Below are positions 17,947 through 26,329 of a stretch of DNA of 64,000 nt, piece by piece. Under the pieces are notes generated by a model. That model was given only the letters and a program-made list of their open reading frames with translations. It made no database searches and had not been told where the DNA came from. Within the stretch, counting starts at the first letter, position 1. Every line of letters begins with the position of its first letter. Source of the DNA: JBBRDU01 sp038203615 (GTDB lineage Bacteria; Verrucomicrobiota; Verrucomicrobiia; Chthoniobacterales; UBA10450); assembly GCA_038203615.1 (NCBI GenBank), contig JBBRDU010000006.1:1-64000 (forward strand), read 5' to 3'. The position numbers were made by a program, and so were the translations under genes.

Positions 17947-20900
17947 ATGAAAAGAATTCTATATGCCTCTGCGCTACTGGTTCTGACACTCCCGCTTCTT
18001 CCTACGAGAGTCGCGGCCGAGGGCGAAGACAACCCGACGGGTGTCGCGGGGATATACAACGGCAACGTCACCAGCGGCTGTTCCTACGATCCTTACACGG
18101 GAAATGCCATGCGCGTGGTCGAAGACTTGGTCGTGCCGGGAAGCATCGGGAAGTATCCGTTGAAATGGACGCGTACCTGGAATAGTCGGGGGGCTGATGG
18201 CGGAGGCGGTGGTGGATGGTTGAACAATTATTCCTATGGTCTCGACGAGGCTGCTTTAATAGCCAGGTTTCCAGACGGCCGGGTCATCAGTTGGTGGGAC
18301 GGCGATCCAGCCGTTGAGGAAAGTATCGGCGGGTGGAACGGAAAAACCGCCATCGTTTTGGCGGACGGCGCCAGCGCCGCTTTCGACAACCTTCCAACCG
18401 TTTCCGGACACAGTTATTTCCGCCTCACGAGCTTTGTCGACCCGTACGGGCAGATCACCACACTGACCTACGAACAGACCGGGATCGACTCGGAAGGCCA
18501 TCCGTTGATGCGGCGCCACCGGATTACGGAACCTGGAGGCCGCTACCTTGAGTTCACTTACGATGGCCCGACGAACGCTGCCAATATCACCGTCGTGCAA
18601 GCCTTTGACGGCGTCGGCCATGTGACGGGCTCAGTCAGCTATACCTACTCGGCCGTTGGTGGCCATGGCGACATCGGACTCACACGGGCCGATTACAGTG
18701 ATGGAACATTCGCCACTTATACCTATGAGATGGATGGCGCTCCGACACCGTGGCCCAGGCTGGTCACCTGCGACGACGTCCGCTACGCCGGCCCCATGCG
18801 CCAGATCAAGTACGATTACGGCACTAACGCGCGGCGTATTAAGAGCGAGAAGAACTTTGTCACGGGCGACGTTTTGAGCACTCGAACAGTGACAGACCCC
18901 CACCAGATGAGCGAGACGCGTGGAGATGCGAAAACGCGGACTTTCAAATATGGCGGGGGCACTTACAACTACCAGGCTGGCAAGCTGCTCTGGTTCACGG
19001 ATTTCGAGGGTCACACCACTTGGATAGATTACGGACTCAGCGGCAACGGGTTCATTACGTCGGTGACCGATGCCAATGGCGCCTCTGATGGCGATCCCGC
19101 CCATAGTACCATTTATACGCGGGGAAATCCCTACGCCACGCCGTCGCAGGACATCGCGGCCATATACAAAATCACGCACCCGGATGGCTCATTTATTACG
19201 CAAGCATTTACGAACGAGAATCGCGCCTACCTGGCCAGCAGAACCGACGAACTAAACCACACGACCATTTACACTCGCGATCCTGCGAACATGAGAATCA
19301 CGCGTAAAGATTATCCGGACGGCGGGTATGAAACCTTCACTTACAACAGCTTTGGAGAGGTGCTCGACCACCGCATGACCAGCAGTGGCATCGAACATTT
19401 TGCTTACGACGTGCGCGGACTGAAGACCAGCCACACGGACCCGTACAACAACGTCACCACCTACACCTACTATCCCTATGGGCACGTGTGGTGCGATCGC
19501 CTGCAAAAGGTGACCTATCCACCGAACGCCCCCATTTCGGGCTCGGGAGTCATTCAAGGGATTAATCCCCCCCCTCCACAGGCCTCGGAAACCTACGAAT
19601 ACGACAAAGCGTTCGTGAGCGGCGTGGACACGGGCGCGGCTATCAAAGGGCGCGGGTTGGTGACGAAAATCACTCACGCCGACAATAACTATCAGACGTT
19701 TACCCACGATATTTACGGGAACCTTCTCACTTCCACCGACGAGCTTGGGCACACGACGACGAACACCTACGACGCCTATAAACGTGTGCTCACCACGACT
19801 GATCCGCTCAGTCACACGGTGACGAACAGCTATGTGCCGCCCGGATACAGCAGCAGCAATCTCACCACCTCCTCGCTGCCATTCACGGTAACGCTGCCGA
19901 GCGCGAAGAAGGTAAACACCTATTACGACGGCAACTGGCGCAAGACCCGCGTCCAGCAAGCGCCCGGGACGGCCGATGAGGCCAATAGCTATCTTACCTA
20001 CGACCCTGTGGGCAATCTGCTTACGGCAAAAGATCCGCGCAACAACATCACCACCAATGTTTATGACAACCGGGACCGCCTGACCTCGGTTTCCGACCCG
20101 CTCAATCACGCCACCACCTTCGCCCACAACGCGATCAACAAGACCAGTGAGACCCACGCCAATGGCGAACTGATCACCTTTGACACCTACGACCCGATGA
20201 ATCGGCTCACGCAAAAAACGGTGCATCGCGACGCCACGACGACCGACGTGACCACCATGCAATACGATTGCGCTGGTAATCTGACCACGAATTTCGATGA
20301 GCGCGGAAATCCTTACAGTTACACGCCCGATCTGATGAACCGGCCGATCAAGATGACTTATCCGAACGGTTTGCACGAAGACAGCACCTATAACGCAGCC
20401 GGCAACGTGGCTACCTACACGAACCGCAGCGGCAAGATCCAAACCTTCACCTACGACAATCGGAATCGGGCAACCGGATTTTCCTGGAACGACAGCGGCG
20501 TCACGCCATCGCAAACGATGACCTACGATGCGGGCTCGCGAGTGACCCAAGTGGCGAACTCCATTGCCACGATCAATCACGTCTTCCTGAACGACAACCG
20601 GCTGAGCACGGAAGAGGAGTGGACCAGCGCGAACAACGACAACGTCCATCGCACAACCACTTACACCTACGATGTCGATGGCAACCGCGCCACCATCCAG
20701 TACCCGAGCGGCACGGCCTTTAATTACACCTATTCCAATCGCAATCAGGCCACCAGCATCAAGCCTGGCCTGAGCGGAGGCACAGCCATTGTCAGTTACG
20801 TTTACGACGCCAGTGGTAATATCACCACTCGCACACTCGATAACGGCACCTCCACGGCGTTCACCGTGGACACGGTCAATCGCGACACCGCCATCCTGCA

Positions 20901-22446
20901 CAACGATGTTGGCGGCACGAAGCGATTCGATTACGCGTATAACACGGTCAATGACATCACCGCGGTGCGGCGCGACTCGAGCTTGGGTGATGGTTACATT
21001 TACGATCTTACCCAGCAGACCACCGAATACCGGCAAAACGGCACAGTGGATCTTGTCGCCGGGACAGTGAGCAGCCCGACTGCGGATAACACCCTTACGT
21101 TCGACGGTTGCGGCAATCGGACAAACTTGAATGGAACAGCCATGGCGTTCAACAACGTCAACCAGCCCGACCCAATAACCACCGGAATCGTTTCTGACGC
21201 GCAGGGCAACATCCACACTTACAATGGCTGGATCTACATGTACGACGCGCAAAACCGATTGGTTAACATAACGAATGGCACAACGACTGCCATCTTTTAC
21301 TACGACGGAAAGAACCGGCAGATTGCCCGATCAATGAACGTCACCTTCACCTTTAGCGTGTGGGATGATTGGGAATTGATCGAGGAATACGGCACCGGCA
21401 ACGTGCGCACGAGCTCTTATCTGCAAGGCGCGCACGGCCCGATCAAATCGCTCATCACGAACATTTACTTCTACCAGGACGAGCTTGGCAGCACCTCGCA
21501 CATTGCCGATTCGACCGGGCATTTGCTCGAGTCCTACACCTATAATCTCTACGGCAAGCCGAACTATTGGGACGCTTCGGGTAACCCACTCACAAGCTCC
21601 AACCCCGCTTATAACGTTCGTGATCTGTTCAGTGGCGAAAGGTTCGTGCCAGAGCTGGGGCTTTACGACCTGCGCAACCGTTTCATGTCGCCGGATCTTG
21701 GAAGATTTCTTCAGCCCGATCCGATTGGATTTAAGGGCGATGGTAGCAATCTTTATCGTTATTGCGGAAATGATTGGGCGAATAGGAGTGATCCGATGGG
21801 ACTGGACTATGATTACCCTTCCGACGCAGTGGACCAAAAATCCCGCGACGGATTACTGATGCTCCGCGCAACTATGGGATCGAGCAAATACGAGCGCGCT
21901 ACGAGCACGGGGATAGATCATGGCAAAGTTTTTCTCTCAACCGACGTAAGGATCGGAAAGGAAAGAACGACTGCAAAGGGAGCTAAGATTCAAGATGTTG
22001 ATATTCCCCCGCCTCGAACGGGAAGCGGGTTAAGTCCGGCATCAGCTTTGCACGTTCACACGACCAATGATCTACATGATAGATCTAACAATGTTGTGAA
22101 ATCAGGCACCCTCTCCACTACGAATGATCGCCGGTGGTCGGACAAGGAGGGAAAAACAATGTATACAGGATCCAAAGATGGAACGATTACGGAGCGTCAC
22201 GTTAATTGGAAGTCGGATTCTATGTCCGAGAGAATAAAGCACGGCGGACTCGACCAAAGATCGGACGGCAAAAAATGGGGACCCGTGCCAGGTCAAAAGG
22301 AATCCAGCTCAGGGGGCACTTCTTTCTACTTAGGGCCAACTGGGTCACTACCGCAAGCGTCTAACGCTGAACCAGGTCAGAATGCCGCTGACGGGATGGG
22401 TTTGGCCTTTCTTGGTGCTGGCCCGAAACCAGGCCCAGCGCAATGA
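17947..22446 (+). CDS. Full-length secreted RHS-repeat polymorphic toxin
   Basis: 1499 residues from the ATG at 17947, with AAGGAGG just upstream. A signal peptide (RILYASALLVLTLPLLPTRVAA) is followed by a DUF6531-like N-terminal block (DPYTGNAMRVVEDLVVPG) and about 1200 residues of YD/RHS repeats that build a closed cocoon. The core ends with the usual LGRFLQPDPIGFKGDGSNLY...DPMGL at base 21804. The next 182 residues are a variable tip, and the final 31 residues are a tail shared with two orphan cassettes downstream. The tip contains ALHVHTTNDLHDRS, then STTND and TMYTGSKDGTI, resembling the HxH...S..D pattern and following strand of JAB/DUF4329 toxin domains. The signal peptide and secreted candidate immunity gene suggest action in a neighbour's envelope. 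Its stop overlaps an ATG (ATGA). Confidence 0.88.
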   Translation: MKRILYASALLVLTLPLLPTRVAAEGEDNPTGVAGIYNGNVTSGCSYDPYTGNAMRVVEDLVVPGSIGKYPLKWTRTWNSRGADGGGGGGWLNNYSYGLDEAALIARFPDGRVISWWDGDPAVEESIGGWNGKTAIVLADGASAAFDNLPTVSGHSYFRLTSFVDPYGQITTLTYEQTGIDSEGHPLMRRHRITEPGGRYLEFTYDGPTNAANITVVQAFDGVGHVTGSVSYTYSAVGGHGDIGLTRADYSDGTFATYTYEMDGAPTPWPRLVTCDDVRYAGPMRQIKYDYGTNARRIKSEKNFVTGDVLSTRTVTDPHQMSETRGDAKTRTFKYGGGTYNYQAGKLLWFTDFEGHTTWIDYGLSGNGFITSVTDANGASDGDPAHSTIYTRGNPYATPSQDIAAIYKITHPDGSFITQAFTNENRAYLASRTDELNHTTIYTRDPANMRITRKDYPDGGYETFTYNSFGEVLDHRMTSSGIEHFAYDVRGLKTSHTDPYNNVTTYTYYPYGHVWCDRLQKVTYPPNAPISGSGVIQGINPPPPQASETYEYDKAFVSGVDTGAAIKGRGLVTKITHADNNYQTFTHDIYGNLLTSTDELGHTTTNTYDAYKRVLTTTDPLSHTVTNSYVPPGYSSSNLTTSSLPFTVTLPSAKKVNTYYDGNWRKTRVQQAPGTADEANSYLTYDPVGNLLTAKDPRNNITTNVYDNRDRLTSVSDPLNHATTFAHNAINKTSETHANGELITFDTYDPMNRLTQKTVHRDATTTDVTTMQYDCAGNLTTNFDERGNPYSYTPDLMNRPIKMTYPNGLHEDSTYNAAGNVATYTNRSGKIQTFTYDNRNRATGFSWNDSGVTPSQTMTYDAGSRVTQVANSIATINHVFLNDNRLSTEEEWTSANNDNVHRTTTYTYDVDGNRATIQYPSGTAFNYTYSNRNQATSIKPGLSGGTAIVSYVYDASGNITTRTLDNGTSTAFTVDTVNRDTAILHNDVGGTKRFDYAYNTVNDITAVRRDSSLGDGYIYDLTQQTTEYRQNGTVDLVAGTVSSPTADNTLTFDGCGNRTNLNGTAMAFNNVNQPDPITTGIVSDAQGNIHTYNGWIYMYDAQNRLVNITNGTTTAIFYYDGKNRQIARSMNVTFTFSVWDDWELIEEYGTGNVRTSSYLQGAHGPIKSLITNIYFYQDELGSTSHIADSTGHLLESYTYNLYGKPNYWDASGNPLTSSNPAYNVRDLFSGERFVPELGLYDLRNRFMSPDLGRFLQPDPIGFKGDGSNLYRYCGNDWANRSDPMGLDYDYPSDAVDQKSRDGLLMLRATMGSSKYERATSTGIDHGKVFLSTDVRIGKERTTAKGAKIQDVDIPPPRTGSGLSPASALHVHTTNDLHDRSNNVVKSGTLSTTNDRRWSDKEGKTMYTGSKDGTITERHVNWKSDSMSERIKHGGLDQRSDGKKWGPVPGQKESSSGGTSFYLGPTGSLPQASNAEPGQNAADGMGLAFLGAGPKPGPAQ
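22351..22443 (+). repeat. Conserved 31-residue RHS C-terminal tail, copy 1
   Basis: Codes for a tail with QASNAEPG, NAADGMG and a PGPAQ terminus. The same tail, changed at only a few positions, ends the other two RHS cassettes, and in each case the stop codon is followed or overlapped by a downstream gene. Confidence 0.9.
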
Positions 22447-22457
22447 GCGGAGTTCCT

Positions 22458-23114
22458 ATGAGCCGCAAACTCCTATCATCTCTTCTGGGTTTACTGTCTG
22501 TTACTTCCGCACTTGCGTTAGAGCCGATCAAGCTGAGCGAGCCTCCGATGGGACCAAAATATCTGGTGCCCGTTGAGCCGTTTGGTCGGGAATACGAGAA
22601 GTCCATTTTGGCACTACTGGGGGAACGGTGGGGAAGCGGAACAATGATCTACTACGACTCAACGGATGATTTTGTCGTTTCGGTTTGGGGAAAAGATTAC
22701 GAAAACGATGACCATAAATACCACCTCCATAACTTTGTGACTTTGATCGAGGTCTCGCAAACAGATGCTGGTGCCGTCGCGAAGAGTCAACTGGATGTCC
22801 CAATCGATGTGGATTTCTCCGTAGCAGTGCAGAGAGCGTGGGCCACAATGCTTTTGAAGACGCGTTATCCAATCCATCGGTACCTTGGGGTGGACGGATG
22901 GCAAACCGAGTTTTCAGTTGCGGTTCAAGGCGCTGGCGATGTTTATGGGCAACTTTGGAGCCCATCAGAAGGCTTGCCGAAGGAATTTATGGATTTGGGA
23001 TTCGCGCTTGTTGATTACTGCAAGACCAAGGAATCCAGTCGAAAGGAAAAACGCAATAAGTTGGTTCGTCGACTAAAAGACTTCGAGGATAAAGTAAGTC
23101 GTGCAGGGAAGTAG
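22458..23114 (+). CDS. Secreted candidate immunity protein for the full-length RHS toxin
   Basis: About 218 residues from the ATG at 22458, which has GGAG six bases upstream; an ATG at 22443 overlapping the RHS stop is the alternative. A signal peptide (KLLSSLLGLLSVTSALA) precedes a mature domain. The second half, with VQRAWATMLLKTRYP, TEFSVAVQG, MDLGFALVDYCK and a basic C-terminal helix, matches the layout of two other proteins in this island (at 23264 and 28893): W-x-TML, F-S-A/V-x-V, L-x-DYC. I infer one divergent family of periplasmic immunity proteins. No known family is recognised. Position immediately after a toxin gene supports the role. Confidence 0.6.
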   Translation: MSRKLLSSLLGLLSVTSALALEPIKLSEPPMGPKYLVPVEPFGREYEKSILALLGERWGSGTMIYYDSTDDFVVSVWGKDYENDDHKYHLHNFVTLIEVSQTDAGAVAKSQLDVPIDVDFSVAVQRAWATMLLKTRYPIHRYLGVDGWQTEFSVAVQGAGDVYGQLWSPSEGLPKEFMDLGFALVDYCKTKESSRKEKRNKLVRRLKDFEDKVSRAGK

Positions 23115-23125
23115 AGAAAGGTAAA

Positions 23126-23227
23126 AAGGGGTCAGAACTGATTATCGACAATGGACTGTCGAGCGATCAGGCTGTGCCCAATGCCCCGCCCGCTTCGGAT
23201 CCAATACGCTGGGGCCTTCTATCATGT
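23126..23227 (+). repeat. Truncated 102-bp copy of a RAYT element left end
   Basis: Identical, as far as I can see, to the first 102 bp of the element that starts at 24274, including its terminal repeat AAGGGGTCAGAACTGATT and the first 17 or so codons of the transposase. It stops abruptly at ATCATGT. The exact identity suggests a recent event. Confidence 0.85.
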
Positions 23228-23263
23228 GGCACCTTTTAATACCCACAAATAAATAGGATAAAC

Positions 23264-23938
23264 GTGAAAAGAGCGTCGACTGCCTTCGCTATTTGTATCG
23301 TATTCTTTGGTGTACTCAGCGCCATGTCCCGAGACACCAGTTCGGCTAACGGCGATCGTCTCGTAAAAGATGATTTGCCTCGCGCGGGCACTGTGGAGGC
23401 TGAGTATTCCGCACTGGTCGAAAAAGAGTTGTACGTTACACGGGGAGACCTCGCTCGCTTTGTTCAAACGCCCGGCCCACTGAATCAGCCGGAAATTGCG
23501 GTGGCGCTGGACCAGGACGCAAACAAGTCCGGCTACACCCTGACGGCAACAAAACCGACGAAGATACTTGCGCCTTTTGCGCTACAGGTCCGAAGTGGTG
23601 TTAAGTCCTGGCGGGTTTTGCGGGCAACAGCGCCCCTACCGAAATCTACCGCGCTTGCCGTCCATGAACTTTGGCTGACCATGCTCCGTCAGGCTCGAAG
23701 GTGGAGCCCGCCAAATTACGGCGAAGCAACTTGGGAGGAGTTTTCCGCTGTGGGGCCCGATGGGAATCGTTTGCTCGGCGCGGCGGCAATTCGTGGCGAC
23801 CAAACATGGGAACTCGATCAGATTGGTTTTCTGCTATTCGATTATTGTTATGTTTCGGTTTCGCACCGCCCCAAAACTGCCCGCAAGATTGAAATGAGAG
23901 CTCGCTCTTTGCGTGCGAAGGTATTAAAGCACCAATAG
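23264..23938 (+). CDS. Secreted orphan immunity-like protein
   Basis: 224 residues from a GTG. The N-terminus (TAFAICIVFFGVLSAMS) is a signal peptide. The mature part aligns clearly with the protein at 28893: LARFVQTPGPL/LARFVQLPGPL, PLPKSTALAVHELWLTMLRQA/PLPESTALAVNNAWLTMLRRA, FSAVGPDG/FSAVARDG and FDYCYV/GDYCYA near the end, then a basic helix. It has no toxin gene directly upstream; a RAYT remnant separates it from the first immunity gene. That fits an orphan immunity gene kept after its toxin tip was lost, or one protecting against sibling tips. Confidence 0.65.
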   Translation: MKRASTAFAICIVFFGVLSAMSRDTSSANGDRLVKDDLPRAGTVEAEYSALVEKELYVTRGDLARFVQTPGPLNQPEIAVALDQDANKSGYTLTATKPTKILAPFALQVRSGVKSWRVLRATAPLPKSTALAVHELWLTMLRQARRWSPPNYGEATWEEFSAVGPDGNRLLGAAAIRGDQTWELDQIGFLLFDYCYVSVSHRPKTARKIEMRARSLRAKVLKHQ

Positions 23939-23967
23939 TTTCCCGGATTCAGCGCGTAGGGAATTGG

Positions 23968-24017
23968 GGTCGCATCTATACATTTGACATTTGAGTTGGA
24001 GGGTGCCGGCAGCGCGG
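23968..24017 (+). repeat. Left part of a GGGGTCGC-ended MITE
   Basis: GGGGTCGCATCTATACATTT and the following 30 bases match the left part of the complete palindromic element at 27146, with one or two changes. The right end is missing because the sequence runs into another GGGGTC element start at 24030. Confidence 0.7.
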
Positions 24018-24029
24018 GAGGGTAAGATT

Positions 24030-24246
24030 GGGGTCAAATCGTCACATTTGACATTAGGCAACAAGGCCTGGCAAATTAGTGGGGCGTGGCCAAGGTCGTT
24101 ACGGAAGAGCGCTTTATCGCGTGACCGGACGCGGCAATGGGCGGCAGAAGATTTTCGCTGACGAAAAGGATTGCGCCAAGTTCATGCAGTTGTTGGTGGC
24201 CTCGCTCGAACGCTACGAGATCGTCCTGCACGCTTATGTCCTAAAA
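24030..24246 (+). pseudogene. Truncated RAYT (Y1 transposase) element
   Basis: Starts with GGGGTCAAATCGTCACATTT, the same left end as the intact element at 29757. From about 24079 it codes for RVTGRGN, KIFADEKDCAKF and LERYEIVLHAYVL, matching the first 60 residues of that transposase but lacking about 10 bp near the start and ending at the codons before MGNHYH. It is cut off by the tandem AAAAAGGTAAAAAGGGGTC left flank of the next element. The catalytic HUH and Tyr are gone, so it is dead. Confidence 0.8.
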
Positions 24247-24273
24247 AAGGTAAAAAGGGGTCAAAAAGGTAAA

Positions 24274-25259
24274 AAGGGGTCAGAACTGATTATCGACAAT
24301 GGACTGTCGAGCGATCAGGCTGTGCCCAATGCCCCGCCCGCTTCGGATCCAATACGCTGGGGCCTTCTATCATGTCATCAGTCGCGGAGACCGGCGCGAG
24401 GACATCTTCAGTGACGACTCTGACCGGAAGGAATTCCTGCGCACGCTTGGCCAGACATGTCTCAAGACCGGTTGGCAGGGGCACGCTTATTGTCTTTTGA
24501 GTAATCATTTTCATTTGGTCATTGAAACTCCACAGCCCAACCTGGTTCTGGGAATGAAATGGTTGCTGGGCACTTACACGCAGCGTTTTAACCGGCGATA
24601 TCATCATTGGGGACATCTTTTCGGTGGACGTTACAAGGCGCAGTTGATCGATAGCCGCAGCCGCGGCTACTTGCGTCGCGCGTGCGATTACGTGCACCTC
24701 AACCCGGTGCGTGCGCGGATGGTGGCAATCGGTGAATTAAAGTTGTATCCGTGGAGCAGTTACCCGGCGTATTTGCGACCCAAGTTGCGTCCCGCGTGGC
24801 TGCGGACGGATCGTCTTTTAGGCGAGCATGGATTGGAAAAGGACACGGCGACAACGCGCCGGAGGTTTGAGCGGCAGATCGAGTTGATGGAGACAAAGGA
24901 GGATGAGGAGGTGCGGGCGCTGCGTCGAGGATGGCAAGTGGGGGCGGAAGATTTTCGCGATTGGCTGGCGGAGAAACTGTCGCGTTTCGGAAGAGAAGGA
25001 GAAAAGGCGAGCGAACGGGCCGAGACGGACGCTGTCTTGGCCGAGCGCCTGGTGTTGGAAGCGCTCGAGAAGATTCGCTGGAAAGAGATGGATCTGGTTG
25101 CTGCCCCTAAAAGCCATCAGGCGAAGGTGAAGATAGCCCGCGAGCTTAAGACAACGACTCCGATGAGCCGTCAGTGGATCGCGGACCGGCTACGGATGGG
25201 CAGCGCTAGCTATGTGACTACCCTGCTTCAGGATTTACGATAATGAGTTCTGACCCCTT
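24274..25259 (+). mobile_element. RAYT transposon with 22-bp terminal inverted repeats
   Basis: The left end AAGGGGTCAGAACTGATT.. (24274-24295) and the reverse complement of the right end (25238-25259) match at 21 of 22 bases. One transposase gene fills the element, and its stop codon lies inside the right repeat. A 19-bp segment ending in GGGGTC is tandemly duplicated just outside the left end. The right end touches the orphan RHS cassette directly. Confidence 0.85.
24329..25243 (+). CDS. REP-associated tyrosine transposase (RAYT, Y1_Tnp)
   Basis: 304 residues from the ATG at 24329 (MPRPLRIQYAGAFYHVISRG), the standard start of the family. The HUH metal-binding motif is NHFHLVIE near residue 60. 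The catalytic-tyrosine region is LRRACDYVHLNPVRA, and GHLFGGRYKA and YPWSSY are further family marks. The C-terminal half is helical with a helix-turn-helix-like end (MSRQWIADRLRMGSASYV). Such enzymes nick and rejoin single-stranded DNA and spread palindromic REP elements. The stop TAA overlaps an ATG (TAATG) that opens the orphan RHS cassette, so that cassette could be translated by coupling to this gene. Confidence 0.92.
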   Translation: MPRPLRIQYAGAFYHVISRGDRREDIFSDDSDRKEFLRTLGQTCLKTGWQGHAYCLLSNHFHLVIETPQPNLVLGMKWLLGTYTQRFNRRYHHWGHLFGGRYKAQLIDSRSRGYLRRACDYVHLNPVRARMVAIGELKLYPWSSYPAYLRPKLRPAWLRTDRLLGEHGLEKDTATTRRRFERQIELMETKEDEEVRALRRGWQVGAEDFRDWLAEKLSRFGREGEKASERAETDAVLAERLVLEALEKIRWKEMDLVAAPKSHQAKVKIARELKTTTPMSRQWIADRLRMGSASYVTTLLQDLR

Positions 25260-26118
25260 CAAAACTCGTTGGGACGCTTCAGGTAACCCACTCACAGGTT
25301 CCAACCCGGCTTATAACGTTCGCGATCTGTTCAGCGGCGAGCGATACGTGACCGAACTCGGGCTGTACGATTTGCGCAACCGTTTTATGTCGCCCGACCT
25401 TGGGCGCTTTCTCCAGCCCGACCCGATTGGATTCAAAGGCGACGCGAGCAACCTCTATCGCTACTGCGGAAACGATTGGGCGAATCGCGGCGATCCGATG
25501 GGACTGGAGGCTAATGCCTATTTGCAACGCGACGATTATTACATTCATTCGGACGAGCTCGCAGAAACGTCTGCCCGTCGAGCGTCGGGCACATGGTCGG
25601 TTGTCGAACACGGTAAGCGAATAACGGTTTCGAGAGCAAATGAGAATGGTTTTGAACCCCATAAGCGAGGCGTGCCAGCCGGGAGATATATGTTAAAGCC
25701 GAAGGAGCACACGGAAAAGTTCAAGGCTGGTCAACCAGCTATCACGGGGTTGCAACCCGGCCTTAAACCCGGTCAAGCCGACCGTTCATACCCTGAAGGA
25801 TCAGCGCTTTTACATAGAAAGGGTGGGACGCCTCCAGATTCAAGGGGCTGTATAACCGTCAGCATTGAGTCGGAGAAGGCGACGAAGGAGGTAATGGATC
25901 GCAATATTAATGATGGCGGAACGCATGTAATCGTCAGAAACGGCCAGCCATTAAGTGCCGGTCGCGAAGTAAGAAGAGCTCAACCAGTTGAGCCTAAGCC
26001 GCCACCGCCGCCACCGCCGCCGCCGCAAGCGTCCAACGCTGAACCAGGTTCCAATGCAGCTGACGGGATGGGCCTGGCATTTATTGGCCCCGGTACGAGG
26101 CCTGGGCCAGCTCAATGA
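25243..26118 (+). CDS. Orphan RHS C-terminal cassette with L,D-transpeptidase-like tip
   Basis: 291 residues. It lacks a signal peptide and nearly all of the RHS core, starting at RWDASGNPLTGSNPAYNVRDLF just inside a RAYT right end whose sequence supplies the ATG. The core ends at DPMGL; the 172-residue tip follows, then the shared tail. The tip has a YMLKP strand and SALLHRKGGTPPDSRGCITVS: a His followed by S-R-G-C, like the catalytic His and Cys of YkuD/Tlde1/DUF5675-type cysteine enzymes that act on peptidoglycan. A polyproline run precedes the tail. On its own it is probably a silent donor cassette rather than a working toxin. The enzyme assignment is a motif-based inference. Confidence 0.7.
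   Translation: MSSDPFKTRWDASGNPLTGSNPAYNVRDLFSGERYVTELGLYDLRNRFMSPDLGRFLQPDPIGFKGDASNLYRYCGNDWANRGDPMGLEANAYLQRDDYYIHSDELAETSARRASGTWSVVEHGKRITVSRANENGFEPHKRGVPAGRYMLKPKEHTEKFKAGQPAITGLQPGLKPGQADRSYPEGSALLHRKGGTPPDSRGCITVSIESEKATKEVMDRNINDGGTHVIVRNGQPLSAGREVRRAQPVEPKPPPPPPPPPQASNAEPGSNAADGMGLAFIGPGTRPGPAQ
26023..26115 (+). repeat. Conserved RHS C-terminal tail, copy 2
   Basis: Again QASNAEPG, NAADGMG and PGPAQ. It differs from copy 1 by about five residues. Confidence 0.9.
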
Positions 26119-26329
26119 GGAAAGAATATTGGAAGAGGTCCCAAGATAGGCGTCGCGCTAGCTACTTAACTAGCATCCGCGGACCATCGAGCGGTGCACC
26201 GGAAACGAGGACGTGGAGTCATCGACTAGGTCATGGCCAGAACTCGCTGATGGTTTCGAGATTATCAACTGTCCTGCGACTTTCCCAGTTGCCCCATCCG
26301 TTTCCATTGAACGTCGGCCTAGTAACCGT

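Noticed and set aside
19252..21252. 666-codon open frame antisense to the RHS gene
   Set aside because: Valine/isoleucine/arginine-rich shadow of the repetitive YD-repeat codons; no domain, and the sense gene is certain.
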